Shown in pieces: positions 1 to 7,990 of a stretch of 64,000 nucleotides of DNA. Source of the stretch: Herbaspirillum sp. SJZ107. Lineage in GTDB: Bacteria > Pseudomonadota > Gammaproteobacteria > Burkholderiales > Burkholderiaceae_D. Within the stretch, counting starts at the first letter, position 1. The number at the start of each line of letters is the position of its first letter. The stretch is taken from assembly GCF_006715485.1 (NCBI RefSeq), contig NZ_VFNH01000003.1, positions 868,001-932,000 of the forward strand. The letters are read 5' to 3'. The notes beneath the pieces are model-generated. The model saw only the letters and a list, made by a program, of their open reading frames with translations. It searched no databases and was not told the origin of the DNA. The position numbers were made by a program, and so were the translations under genes.

Positions 1-157
1 CGACATCATCCCCGCCTTCGAGCGCGCGCGCGAACTGATGCGCCAGTACCGCGTGCCGGTAGTGGTCGAGGTCATCCTCGAGCGCGTGACGAATATCGCG
101 ATGGGGACCGAGATCAATGCGCTCAACGAATTCAACGATGTCCTCACCGTGGAGTAA
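1..157 (+). CDS. gcl: Glyoxylate carboligase, C-terminal end (5' part outside window)
   Basis: Only the last 51 codons are present, reading from base 2 to the TAA at 155-157. The peptide contains VPVVVEVILERVTNIAMGTE, which matches the conserved C-terminus of glyoxylate carboligase (tartronate-semialdehyde synthase), a ThDP/FAD enzyme that joins two glyoxylates to tartronate semialdehyde with loss of CO2. The stop lies three bases before the start of hyi, with glxR next, so this is the usual gcl-hyi-glxR operon. Nothing can be said about the catalytic domains because they lie upstream of the window. Confidence 0.88.
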   Translation, partial: DIIPAFERARELMRQYRVPVVVEVILERVTNIAMGTEINALNEFNDVLTVE

Positions 158-160
158 GAC

Positions 161-937
161 ATGAAACTGGCTGCCAACCTGACCATGCTGTTCAATGAGG
201 TCGATTTCCTGGACCGTTTCGAAAAGGCGGCGCAGGCCGGCTTCCGCGGCGTGGAATTCCTGTTCCCGTACGCGTATCCGGCGCAGGCGATCGCCGAGCA
301 GCTGGACAAGCACCGCCTGCAACTGGTGCTGCACAACCTGCCGCCCGGCGACTGGGCCGGCGGCGAGCGCGGCATCGCCTGCCACCCCGGACGGCGCGCC
401 GAATTCGAGGCCGGGGTCAAGCTCGCCGTCGATTATGCGCGCACGCTCGGCGTCAGGCAGCTGAACTGCCTGGCCGGCATCGTGCCGCGCAGCGCCGACC
501 CCGAGCAGGCCCGTGCCGTGCTGGTGGCGAACCTGCGCTTTGCCGCCGCGCGCCTGAAGGAAGAGGGCATCGCGCTGCTGATCGAGCCGATCAACACCGT
601 CGACATCCCCGGTTTCTTTTTGCACGGCACGCGCCAGGCGCGCGACATCATCCGTGCGACAGGTTCGGACAACCTGTTTCTGCAGTACGACATCTATCAC
701 ATGCAGCGCATGGAAGGCGAGCTGGCTGCCACCATCGAAGCCAATTTGCCGCTGATCCGCCACATCCAGCTGGCCGACAACCCGGGCCGCGGCGAGCCCG
801 GCACCGGCGAGATCAATTACCGCTACCTGTTGGAACGGCTGGACGTGATCGGCTACGACGGCTGGGTCGGCTGTGAATACAAGCCGCGCAGCAGCACCGC
901 CGAGGGCCTGGCATGGCTGGCCCGGCACGGCATCTGA
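161..937 (+). CDS. hyi: Hydroxypyruvate isomerase
   Basis: The protein has 258 residues, the same length as E. coli Hyi. It is an AP-endonuclease-like TIM barrel that interconverts hydroxypyruvate and tartronate semialdehyde. Glutamates at 142 (in LIEPINTVDIPG) and 239 (in GCEYKP) are in the places of the two catalytic glutamates of the family. It starts 3 nt after the gcl stop, so translation is probably coupled. It works with Gcl and GlxR to turn glyoxylate into glycerate, which fits the oxalate genes 3 kb downstream. Confidence 0.93.
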   Translation: MKLAANLTMLFNEVDFLDRFEKAAQAGFRGVEFLFPYAYPAQAIAEQLDKHRLQLVLHNLPPGDWAGGERGIACHPGRRAEFEAGVKLAVDYARTLGVRQLNCLAGIVPRSADPEQARAVLVANLRFAAARLKEEGIALLIEPINTVDIPGFFLHGTRQARDIIRATGSDNLFLQYDIYHMQRMEGELAATIEANLPLIRHIQLADNPGRGEPGTGEINYRYLLERLDVIGYDGWVGCEYKPRSSTAEGLAWLARHGI

Positions 938-963
938 TTCCGCAACCATTCAAGGAGACGATC

Positions 964-1851
964 ATGACCAAAGTGGGATTCATCGGCCTGGGCATCATGG
1001 GCGGCCCGATGGCCGGCCACCTGCAGGCGGGCGGCTGCAAGCTGTACCTGCACGACGTGAAAAATCCGCCGCTGGCGCTGGTGGAGGGCGGCGCCACCGT
1101 CTGCACCAATGCCGGCGAGGTGGCCAAGCGCGCCGACATCATCATCGTGATGGTGCCGGACACGCCGCAGGTGGAACAGGTGCTGTTCGGCGAGAACGGC
1201 GTGGCGGCAGCGCTTACGCCGGGCAAGATCGTGGTCGACATGAGTTCGATCTCGCCGCTCGCCACCAAGGACTTCGCAAAGAAGATCAACAAGCGCGATT
1301 GCGACTACCTCGATGCGCCGGTCTCGGGCGGCGAGGTCGGCGCCAAGGCAGCGTCGCTGACCATCATGGCCGGCGGTTCGCAGGAAGCCTTCGACCGGGT
1401 GCTGCCGCTGTTCCAGATGATGGGCAAGAACATCACGCTGGTCGGCGCCAACGGCGACGGCCAGACCGCCAAGGTGGCCAACCAGATCATCGTGGCGCTG
1501 ACGATCCAGGCGGTGGCCGAGGCGCTGCTGTTCGCCTCGAAGGCCGGCGCCGATCCGGCCAAGGTGAGGGAAGCGCTGATGGGCGGCTTTGCGGCCTCGC
1601 GCATCCTGGAAGTGCACGGCGAACGCATGGTCAAGCGCACGTTTTCTCCGGGCTTTCGCATTGCACTGCACCAGAAGGATCTGAACCTGGCGCTGCAGGG
1701 TGCGAAAAGCCTCGGCGTCTCGCTGCCGAACACGGCGGCCACCCAGGAGCTGATGAATTCCTGCGCCGCGCATGGACTGGCCCAGCTCGATCATTCGGCG
1801 CTGTGCCAGGCGATCGAGCGCATGGCGAATCACGCGATCGCCGCCGGTTGA
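964..1851 (+). CDS. glxR: 2-hydroxy-3-oxopropionate (tartronate semialdehyde) reductase
   Basis: The protein has 295 residues and belongs to the 3-hydroxyisobutyrate dehydrogenase family. The Rossmann motif GLGIMG is at residues 8-13, the substrate loop DAPVSGG at about 118-124, and the catalytic lysine is K170 in TAKVANQ. I chose the ATG at 964 because it follows an AAGGAG site at 952-957 and gives the normal family N-terminus MTKVGFIGLG; an in-frame start at 913 would add 17 residues and overlap hyi. It reduces tartronate semialdehyde to D-glycerate with NAD(P)H, the last step before central metabolism. The distinction between glxR and garR is by context only. Confidence 0.92.
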   Translation: MTKVGFIGLGIMGGPMAGHLQAGGCKLYLHDVKNPPLALVEGGATVCTNAGEVAKRADIIIVMVPDTPQVEQVLFGENGVAAALTPGKIVVDMSSISPLATKDFAKKINKRDCDYLDAPVSGGEVGAKAASLTIMAGGSQEAFDRVLPLFQMMGKNITLVGANGDGQTAKVANQIIVALTIQAVAEALLFASKAGADPAKVREALMGGFAASRILEVHGERMVKRTFSPGFRIALHQKDLNLALQGAKSLGVSLPNTAATQELMNSCAAHGLAQLDHSALCQAIERMANHAIAAG

Positions 1852-1861
1852 AGGACAGGCC

Positions 1862-2818
1862 ATGGCAACGATGGTGATGTTTCATCCGGACTGCCTCGAG
1901 CACCGGCCGGGCGCGGGCCACCCGGAATCGCCGCGCCGCCTGCACGCGGTGTTGCAGGCGCTGCAGCAGCCCGAGTTCGCGCAGCTGGCGTGGCGCGAAG
2001 CGCCGCTGGGCACGCGCGAGCAGGTGCTGCGGGTGCACACGCCGCACTACGTCGAGCTGATCGAGACGGTGGCGGAATCGGTGGCCGCATCGGCTGCATC
2101 AGGCCGCGGCCTGGTGCAGCTGGATGGCGGCGATACCGTGATGTCGTCCGGCTCATGGAATGCGGTCATGCGCTGCGTCGGCGCCGCCTGTGCCGGCGTC
2201 GATGCGGTGCTGGCGGGCGCAGCGCGCAACGTGTTCTGCGCCACCCGGCCCTGCGGCCACCATGCGGAGCCGGGGCAGGCCATGGGCTTCTGCATCTTCA
2301 ACCAGGTGGCGATCGCGGCCCTGCATGCGCTCGACGTGCACGGCTTGCAGAAGGTCGCCGTGATCGACTTCGACGTCCATCACGGCAACGGCACCCAGGC
2401 CGCCTTCTATCACCGGCCCGAACTGTTCTTCGGCTCCAGCCACCAGTCGCCGCTGTACCCCGGCACCGGCGCGGCCGACGAGCGCGGCGACAGCGGCAAC
2501 ATCGTCAACCTGCCCCTGCCGCCAGGCTGTGCCTCGGCACTGTTCCGCGCGCGCGTGGAAGCCGATCTGCTGCCGGCGCTGCGCCGCTTTGCACCCGAGC
2601 TGATCCTGGTGTCGGCCGGTTTCGATGCGCACCGTCTCGATCCGCTGGCGCAGATGGCGCTCGAAGACGCCGACTTCGGCTGGATCACGCAGAAGGTAAT
2701 GGCCATCGCCGACGCCGTGTGCGAGGGCCGCATCGTGTCGGTGCTGGAGGGCGGCTACAGCGGCGAGGGGCTCGGTGGCGGCTGTGCCGCGCACGTGAGG
2801 GCACTGATGCAGCATTGA
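1862..2818 (+). CDS. Histone deacetylase-family (class II-like) amidohydrolase
   Basis: This 318-residue protein has all the hallmarks of the arginase/deacetylase fold. The HH dyad is H133-H134 in RPCGHHAE, the zinc-binding DFDVHHGNGT is at 169-178, and SAGFDAH supplies a further zinc aspartate. Bacterial relatives deacetylate acetylpolyamines or act on unknown acetylated substrates. The ATG at 1862 was chosen because it gives the usual MVMFHPDC-type N-terminus and lies 10 nt after the glxR stop, suggesting co-transcription. What it does in a glyoxylate operon is not evident. Family certain, substrate unknown. Confidence 0.85.
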   Translation: MATMVMFHPDCLEHRPGAGHPESPRRLHAVLQALQQPEFAQLAWREAPLGTREQVLRVHTPHYVELIETVAESVAASAASGRGLVQLDGGDTVMSSGSWNAVMRCVGAACAGVDAVLAGAARNVFCATRPCGHHAEPGQAMGFCIFNQVAIAALHALDVHGLQKVAVIDFDVHHGNGTQAAFYHRPELFFGSSHQSPLYPGTGAADERGDSGNIVNLPLPPGCASALFRARVEADLLPALRRFAPELILVSAGFDAHRLDPLAQMALEDADFGWITQKVMAIADAVCEGRIVSVLEGGYSGEGLGGGCAAHVRALMQH

Positions 2819-2822
2819 GAAA

Positions 2823-3755
2823 CTACGCTTGCTGCCAGGGCGCCGGAATCAGCGCCGCGATCCGCTGCGCGCCTTCGTCCAGTAAAAATTGGTGGAAGGC
2901 GCGCGCCACCGGCGGCAAGCGCTTTTCGCGGCGGTGCACAACGTACCAGTGCAGCATCAGCGGAAAGCCGTCCACCTGCAGCACCGTCAGGCTGCGGTCG
3001 GTAAGCTCGCGCCCGATCGTGTGGGCCGACAGGAAGCCCAGTCCCATGCCGGCGATGACGGCCTGCTTGATCGTCTCGGTGCTGCGGATCTCCATCGCGA
3101 CCTGCAGTTCGGCCAGGTGCGCACCGAACGCATCCTCCATCGAATGCCAGGTGTCCGAGCCGCGCTCGCGCACCACGAACGGGTGGCGCAGCAGCGCCGC
3201 CATGCCGATGTGCGCCTGTCCGGCCAGCGGGTGGTCGGGTGCCGCCACGATCACGTAGGGGTGCGGCGCAAAGGCGTCGTGCTGCACGTCGTCCTGCGCC
3301 GGCGGGCGCACCATCACCGCGAGGTCGGTGCGGTTGGCGGCCAGCTGGCCCAGCAGCTCTTCGCGGTTGTGCACGGTCAGGTTCAGCTGCACGCCCGGAT
3401 GGCGGCGCGCGAACGCCACCATCAGCTGCGGGAAAAAATAATCGCCGGCGCTGATCACCGCCACATTCAGGCGGCCGCTGGCGATGCCCTTGTAATGCGC
3501 CATGGCGGCCTCGGCATCCTCGAACTGGCGGATGATCGCGCGCGCGAAATCGAGCAGTTCGGTGCCGGCCTGGGTCAGGTAGGTCTTCTTCCCCAGCTGC
3601 TCGAACAGCGGCAGGCCGGCGTGGTCTTCCAGCATGCGGATCTGGGTCGACACGGCCGGCTGCGTGAGGTGCAGTTCGGTGGCGGCGCGCGAAAAACTGA
3701 GGTGGCGGGCGACCGCCTCGAAGGCTTTCAGCTGGCGCAGCGTGGCGTGCTTCAT
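2823..3755 (-). CDS. LysR-family transcriptional regulator (CbbR-like)
   Basis: The 310-residue protein has an N-terminal winged HTH (LKAFEAVARHLSFSRAATEL, then HLTQPAVSTQIRMLE) at about residues 8-50 and a LysR substrate-binding domain after residue 90. The N-terminus resembles CbbR-like members, which sense central metabolites, but the effector cannot be read from sequence. It ends head-on against the deacetylase gene (stop-to-stop gap 4 nt) and starts 129 nt from the divergent gene at 3885, so it may control that gene or the oxalate antiporter beyond it. Confidence 0.88.
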   Translation of the reverse strand: MKHATLRQLKAFEAVARHLSFSRAATELHLTQPAVSTQIRMLEDHAGLPLFEQLGKKTYLTQAGTELLDFARAIIRQFEDAEAAMAHYKGIASGRLNVAVISAGDYFFPQLMVAFARRHPGVQLNLTVHNREELLGQLAANRTDLAVMVRPPAQDDVQHDAFAPHPYVIVAAPDHPLAGQAHIGMAALLRHPFVVRERGSDTWHSMEDAFGAHLAELQVAMEIRSTETIKQAVIAGMGLGFLSAHTIGRELTDRSLTVLQVDGFPLMLHWYVVHRREKRLPPVARAFHQFLLDEGAQRIAALIPAPWQQA

Positions 3756-3884
3756 GGGCGTCTCCTGGCGCCTTCGATGTATCAGCGCTCGCTAATGATT
3801 ATCCCTAAAAAATATGAATTTTACGAATCCTTCGATGCGCCTACTATCGTCGACAGCGAGTTGCCCACTTCACTGGAGCCTGCG

Positions 3885-4235
3885 ATGAACGACCTCACCA
3901 TCACCAGCATCACCAACGTCACCACGCCACATGGCGACCCCGGCCATGAGGCTGAAGTCCGCCGCAATGCCTACAACGCCGCCTTCTACGAACTCGGGCT
4001 CGGATGGTTCTGGGAAGCCGGCTGCCACCAGGCCGGTCCAGCCGGCGAGCGTGCCTGCGTGCGCGAGTACCTGGCGCAGCACCAGCCGCATCTGCTGACG
4101 GCCTACGACGCCGACTTCCTGGTCGATGCGATCCTGGCCGCGAAAGAGCGCTGCGCGCCGCACTTCGCGGCCGGTGTCCGGCCCGCCGCAACGATCGACT
4201 GGCGCGAGCTGCAGCAGCGCCAGATCGGGATATGA
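3885..4235 (+). CDS. Hypothetical protein, 116 aa, upstream of the oxalate antiporter
   Basis: I do not recognise this family. The protein is acidic, starts MNDLTITSITNVTTPHGDPG and then appears helical, with two cysteines (about residues 46 and 54) and W44. No signal peptide or membrane segment is visible. The ATG at 3885 follows a GGAG site at 3874-3877, and the gene lies divergently from the LysR gene. It ends only 13 nt before a putative Crp/Fnr operator of the antiporter gene, so it is a separate unit from the oxalate genes unless there is read-through. A function in oxalate or glyoxylate metabolism would be a guess. Confidence 0.6.
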   Translation: MNDLTITSITNVTTPHGDPGHEAEVRRNAYNAAFYELGLGWFWEAGCHQAGPAGERACVREYLAQHQPHLLTAYDADFLVDAILAAKERCAPHFAAGVRPAATIDWRELQQRQIGI

Positions 4236-4247
4236 GATTTTCGAATC

Positions 4248-4261
4248 TTAACCGCGGTCAA
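4248..4261. promoter_or_regulatory. Putative Crp/Fnr-type operator upstream of the oxalate antiporter
   Basis: The 14-nt sequence TTAACCGCGGTCAA has the form TTRAC-N4-GTCAA, with one mismatch to the perfect palindrome found before oxc. Its centre (4254.5) is 41.5 nt upstream of the start point predicted from a possible -10 (CACAAT, 4284-4289), the classical class II activator spacing. The regulator is probably the Crp/Fnr-family protein at 7991-8599. The site and match are seen; the assignment is inferred. Confidence 0.55.
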
Positions 4262-4386
4262 GGATATGAAAAATCCGTTCTTCCACAATCGGCCCAGCTG
4301 TTGAACTTTGACCAAGGGTTCCAGGCTACCCTGAGCATCGATCCGTTTCGTCACGCGCCAAAAAATCAAAGCAAGGGAGACATCGC

Positions 4387-5742
4387 ATGAAAACCGAAAC
4401 ATTGGTATCCGAAAGGCCAGCGTCCTTCCGCTGGATGCAACTGGTCATGGGCATCATCTGCATGGCCATGATCGCCAACCTGCAGTACGGCTGGACCCTG
4501 TTCGTCAATCCGCTGTCGGAAGCGCACGGCTGGTCGAAAGCGGCGATCCAGGTAGCGTTTACGATCTTCATCCTGACCGAAACCTGGCTGGTCCCGATCG
4601 AGGGCTGGGCGGTCGACAAATGGGGGCCGCGCCCGGTGGTGCTGTTCGGCGGCCTGTTGTGCGGCATCGGCTGGGTGATGAACTCATTCGCTTCGACGCT
4701 GTTCGTGCTGTACGTCGCCGCCGCCATCAGCGGCATCGGCGCCGGCGCGGTGTACGGCACCTGCGTCGGCTCGGCCCTGAAATGGTTTCCCGACCGGCGC
4801 GGCCTGGCGGCAGGCCTGACCGCGGCCGGCTTCGGCGCCGGTTCGGCAGCCACCATCATTCCGATCTCGAAAATGATCGAGAGCAGCGGCTATGCCGACA
4901 CCTTTCTCTACTTCGGCATCGGCCAGGGCCTGGTGGTGATCCTGCTGGCCCTCATGATGGCGCGTCCGCCGCACCAGGGCGCCGCCAGCACCAAGAAGAA
5001 GAACCCGCACGTGCTGCAGACCACGGCCAACTTCACGCCCTCGCAGATCGTGCGCACGCCGGTGTTCTGGGTGATGTACGTGATGTTCGTGCTGGTCGCC
5101 GCCGGCGGCCTGATGGCCACCGCGCAGATGGGACCGATCGCGAAAGACTTCGCCATCGACGGCGTGAAATTCAACGTGATGGGCATGGTGCTGCCGGCAC
5201 TGACCTTCGCCCTGGCGATCGACCGCGTGCTGAACGGCCTGACGCGTCCCTTCTTCGGCTGGGTATCGGACCGGATCGGCCGCGAGCAGACCATGTTCAT
5301 CGCGTTTGCGCTGGAATCGGTCGGCATCATCGCGCTGTACTACCTGGGGCGCGACCCGATCATGTTCGTGATCCTGACCGGCCTGGTGTTCTTTGCCTGG
5401 GGCGAGATCTACAGCCTGTTCCCGGCCACCACGGCCGACACCTTCGGCACCCGCAACGCCGCCGGCAACGCCGGCCTGATGTACACCGCCAAGGGAACGG
5501 CCTCGATCTTCGTGCCGATCTCGAGCATGATCATGGCCGCCAGCGGCACCTGGGAATCGGTGTTCTTCATCGGCTGCGCGATGAATGCCGCCGCCGCGAT
5601 CCTGGCCTGGTGGGTGCTGCGCCCGATGCGCAGGCGCTTCATCGAGCAGTCGATCGGTGCGGTCAGCGTGGTCGAGGGCGAGCAGCTTCCCGGCGCCTCC
5701 GGCACCGCCCCCGGCGCGGCCGGCGCACGCATGGTCAACTGA
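4387..5742 (+). CDS. oxlT: Oxalate/formate antiporter, OFA family of MFS transporters
   Basis: The protein has 451 residues with roughly twelve hydrophobic segments typical of MFS carriers, and the N-terminus MGIICMAMIANLQYGWTLF is characteristic of the oxalate:formate antiporter family. It would import oxalate and export formate across the inner membrane. The gene leads a run with the FAH-family gene (20-nt gap) and the PanE-like gene, and oxc/frc follow after a divergent regulator, so oxalate is the natural substrate. A GGGAGA ribosome site precedes the ATG. A putative Crp/Fnr box lies 126 nt upstream. The symbol is by analogy with Oxalobacter OxlT; other carboxylate substrates cannot be excluded. 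Confidence 0.85.
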   Translation: MKTETLVSERPASFRWMQLVMGIICMAMIANLQYGWTLFVNPLSEAHGWSKAAIQVAFTIFILTETWLVPIEGWAVDKWGPRPVVLFGGLLCGIGWVMNSFASTLFVLYVAAAISGIGAGAVYGTCVGSALKWFPDRRGLAAGLTAAGFGAGSAATIIPISKMIESSGYADTFLYFGIGQGLVVILLALMMARPPHQGAASTKKKNPHVLQTTANFTPSQIVRTPVFWVMYVMFVLVAAGGLMATAQMGPIAKDFAIDGVKFNVMGMVLPALTFALAIDRVLNGLTRPFFGWVSDRIGREQTMFIAFALESVGIIALYYLGRDPIMFVILTGLVFFAWGEIYSLFPATTADTFGTRNAAGNAGLMYTAKGTASIFVPISSMIMAASGTWESVFFIGCAMNAAAAILAWWVLRPMRRRFIEQSIGAVSVVEGEQLPGASGTAPGAAGARMVN

Positions 5743-5762
5743 TCGCGTAGAAGGGGCTTCCC

Positions 5763-6539
5763 ATGATCCAGCACTGGATACGCTTCCTGCACCTCGACAC
5801 GGTCCGCTTCGGCACCATCGAGGGCGACAAGATCCGGGTCTTCAAGGGCGACATGTTCGACAGTCCGCGCCGCACCGACATCGCGATCAACCTGGCGGAA
5901 GCGACGCTGCTCACGCCCGTGGTACCCGGCAAGGTGCTGGCCCTATGGAACAATTATCACGCACTGGGCCGCAAGCTCGGCCTGGCGCCGCCGGGCGAGC
6001 CGCTGTACCTGATGAAGCCGCCGAACACGTACCTGGCACCCGGCGCCACGATCCGCAAGCCGCGCGTGGCGGACAGCGGGGCCAAGGTAGCCTTCGAGGG
6101 CGAGCTGGCGATCGTGATCGGCAGCACCTGCAGCGGCGTCACGCCGGACAGCGCGCCGGACCACATTTTCGGCTACACCTGCGCCAACGACGTCACGGTG
6201 AACGAGATCATCGGGCGCGATCCCACGTTTCCGCAGTGGGTGCGCGCCAAGGGCTTCGATACCTTCTGTCCGTTCGGCCCGGTGGTCGCCACCGGGCTGA
6301 ACCCGGCGATGCTGGTGGTGCGCACCCTGCTGAATGGCGAGGTGCGCCAGGACTACCCGGTCAACGACATGGTCTTCAGCGCGGCCGAGCTGGTCAGCCG
6401 GATCTCGCAGGACATGACGCTCGAACCGGGCGACCTGATCCTGTGCGGCACCTCGGTCGGCGTCGGCTCGATGCGGCCGGGCAGCACGATCGAGGTCGAG
6501 ATCGACGGCATCGGCACGCTCACCAATCGTTACGAATAA
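5763..6539 (+). CDS. Fumarylacetoacetate hydrolase (FAH)-family protein
   Basis: The 258-residue protein has the FAH C-terminal fold. It begins with a short N-terminal beta region (RFGTIEGDKI), followed by YLMKPPNTYL at about 83-92, the metal-binding FEGELAIVIG at about 111-120 and GYTCANDVTVNEI at about 136-148. Members are Mg/Mn-dependent C-C hydrolases or decarboxylases acting on 2-oxo acids such as acylpyruvates or oxaloacetate. Sitting between the oxalate antiporter and the PanE-like gene, with 20 and 32 nt gaps, it probably acts on a C2-C4 oxo-acid linked to oxalate use. Substrate not determined. Confidence 0.8.
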   Translation: MIQHWIRFLHLDTVRFGTIEGDKIRVFKGDMFDSPRRTDIAINLAEATLLTPVVPGKVLALWNNYHALGRKLGLAPPGEPLYLMKPPNTYLAPGATIRKPRVADSGAKVAFEGELAIVIGSTCSGVTPDSAPDHIFGYTCANDVTVNEIIGRDPTFPQWVRAKGFDTFCPFGPVVATGLNPAMLVVRTLLNGEVRQDYPVNDMVFSAAELVSRISQDMTLEPGDLILCGTSVGVGSMRPGSTIEVEIDGIGTLTNRYE

Positions 6540-6571
6540 AACGGTTTCCAGTAAAACCAAAGGGGTGTGTC

Positions 6572-7588
6572 ATGAAGATCGCAGTGATAGGGGCGGGCGC
6601 CATCGGTGGGCTCGTCGGTGCGAGGCTGGCGCTCGCGGGTGAGGAGGTGAGTTTCATGGTGCGCGGCGCCAACCTGGAGGCCATCCGCGCACGCGGTATC
6701 CGGCTGGTGGAAATGGATGGCGAGGCGAAGACCGCGACACAGGTCAAGGCCTTCGACGACTATGCCGCCGCCGGGCCGCAGGACATCGTCGTGCTGGCGG
6801 TGAAGGCGCACCAGGTGGCGGGCGTGGCGGGCCGCATCGGCCAGCTGTTCGGGCCGGACACGACCGTGGTGACCATGCAGAACGGCATACCGTTCTGGTA
6901 CTTCCACCGCCACGGCGGCGAGTACGAGGGCCGCAGCGTGCACAGCGTCGATGCGGATGGGGCGCTGGCACGGGCGATCCCGCCGGAGCGGATCCTGGGC
7001 TGCGTGGTGTACCCGGCGGCCGAACTGACGGCGCCGGGCGCGATCCGCCACATCGAGGGCAATCGCTTTCCGCTGGGCGAGCTGGATGGCAGCACCAGCG
7101 AACGCGTCGTGCGGGTCAGCGCCTGCTTCGAGCGGGCGGGCTTCAAGTCGCCGGTACTGGACGACATCCGCGCCGAGATCTGGCTGAAGCTGTGGGGGAA
7201 TCTCTCGTTCAACCCGATCAGCGCGCTGGCGCATTCGACCCTGGTCGACATCTGCCAGTACCCGCTCACGCGCGAGCTGGCGGCCAACATGATGCGCGAG
7301 GCGGAAGGGGTGGCGGCGCGGCTGGGGATCTCGTTCCGCGTCAGCCTGGAGCGGCGCATCGCCGGCGCCGAAAAGATCGGCAAGCACAAGACCTCGATGC
7401 TGCAGGACGTGGAAGCGGGCCGCGAGCCGGAGATCGATGCCTTGGTCGGCTCGGTGATCGAACTGGCGCGCATGACCGGCACGCCGACGCCGCACATCGA
7501 TTCGGCCTATGCGCTGATGAAGCTGCTGGAGCAGACGATGGCGCAGGCGCGCGGCGGAGTGCGGCTGCAGGCGGCCGCGCTGGCGTAA
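6572..7588 (+). CDS. 2-dehydropantoate 2-reductase (PanE/ApbA) family; candidate oxalyl-CoA reductase
   Basis: The 338-residue protein has the N-terminal Rossmann motif GAGAIGG at residues 7-13 and the ketopantoate-reductase C-terminal helical domain (KLWGNLSFNPISALAH). By homology it would be annotated PanE. However, it lies in an oxalate operon, and in Methylobacterium extorquens a PanE-family enzyme (PanE2) was shown to reduce oxalyl-CoA to glyoxylate. The same role here would feed the gcl-hyi-glxR genes at the left edge of the window. The ATG at 6572 follows AGGGG at 6561-6565 and gives the normal MKIAVIGAGAIGG start. Family sure, oxalyl-CoA role inferred. Confidence 0.83.
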   Translation: MKIAVIGAGAIGGLVGARLALAGEEVSFMVRGANLEAIRARGIRLVEMDGEAKTATQVKAFDDYAAAGPQDIVVLAVKAHQVAGVAGRIGQLFGPDTTVVTMQNGIPFWYFHRHGGEYEGRSVHSVDADGALARAIPPERILGCVVYPAAELTAPGAIRHIEGNRFPLGELDGSTSERVVRVSACFERAGFKSPVLDDIRAEIWLKLWGNLSFNPISALAHSTLVDICQYPLTRELAANMMREAEGVAARLGISFRVSLERRIAGAEKIGKHKTSMLQDVEAGREPEIDALVGSVIELARMTGTPTPHIDSAYALMKLLEQTMAQARGGVRLQAAALA

Positions 7589-7597
7589 AGCGGGCGT

Positions 7598-7631
7598 AAA
7601 AAAACCGGCGGGGCGTTCGGCCCGGCCGGTT
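7598..7631 (-). terminator. Rho-independent terminator of the small minus-strand gene
   Basis: A GC-rich hairpin has outer arms AACCGGC (7603-7609) and GCCGGTT (7625-7631), an inner GGGC/GCCC stem and a GTTCG loop. The run of seven A on the plus strand (7598-7604) becomes a U-tract only for minus-strand transcription. It therefore ends transcripts of the 48-codon gene at 7655-7801, not those of the PanE-like gene, though the hairpin could also slow plus-strand read-through. Confidence 0.8.
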
Positions 7632-7654
7632 GTTCTCGACTACCAGTGACTGGA

Positions 7655-7801
7655 TTACATGCCCCAGGTGTGGGCGCCGTCGTCCTGGTTGTTCGCGCTG
7701 AGCTTGTCGCGCAGGTTCAGCTGGAAAAGAAAGGCGATCAGGGCGCCGAAGGAGAACGAAGAACCAGTTTGCTGCGATGCGGTGTTACCGATGCTATTCA
7801 T
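7655..7801 (-). CDS. Small protein of 48 aa with hydrophobic centre
   Basis: The reading frame runs from ATG (7801-7799) to TAA (7657-7655). An AAGGAG ribosome site lies 7 nt before the ATG, a possible promoter (TTGGAC-17-TAGAAT) lies at 7881-7853, and an intrinsic terminator with a U-tract follows 24 nt after the stop. The protein has a polar N-terminus (MNSIGNTASQQTGSS), a hydrophobic stretch FSFGALIAFLFQL at residues 16-28, then RDKLSANNQDDG and a C-terminal AHTWGM. The middle is rather short for a membrane span but could bind a membrane. I do not recognise the family and propose no function. Confidence 0.7.
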   Translation of the reverse strand: MNSIGNTASQQTGSSFSFGALIAFLFQLNLRDKLSANNQDDGAHTWGM

Positions 7802-7852
7802 GGTGCTGCTCCTTGAAGAGTTCAAAAACGGTAGGGATGACCTATGCCTTTG

Positions 7853-7881
7853 ATTCTACAAGCAGTAGCTGGCCCGTCCAA
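7853..7881 (-). promoter_or_regulatory. Candidate sigma-70 promoter for the 48-aa gene
   Basis: Read on the minus strand, TAGAAT (5 of 6 to the -10 consensus, plus-strand 7853-7858) is preceded by a 17-nt spacer and TTGGAC (plus-strand 7876-7881, 3 of 6 to the -35 consensus). The start point would be near 7846, giving a leader of about 45 nt that contains the AAGGAG site. The -35 is weak, so this is a candidate only. Confidence 0.4.
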
Positions 7882-7990
7882 TTGAAGGACGTGATATTCG
7901 ACATTCGGGCTGTAAATATCTTGCTATGAAAAGAGGCAGAAACCGGTAGTGAAAATAGTTGCGCTACCGCGTTGCAGCAAGGGCACACAG

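Noticed and set aside
7659..7853. Plus-strand frame of 64 codons over the small minus-strand gene
   Set aside because: No ribosome site or terminator on the plus strand, while the minus-strand 48-codon gene has both.
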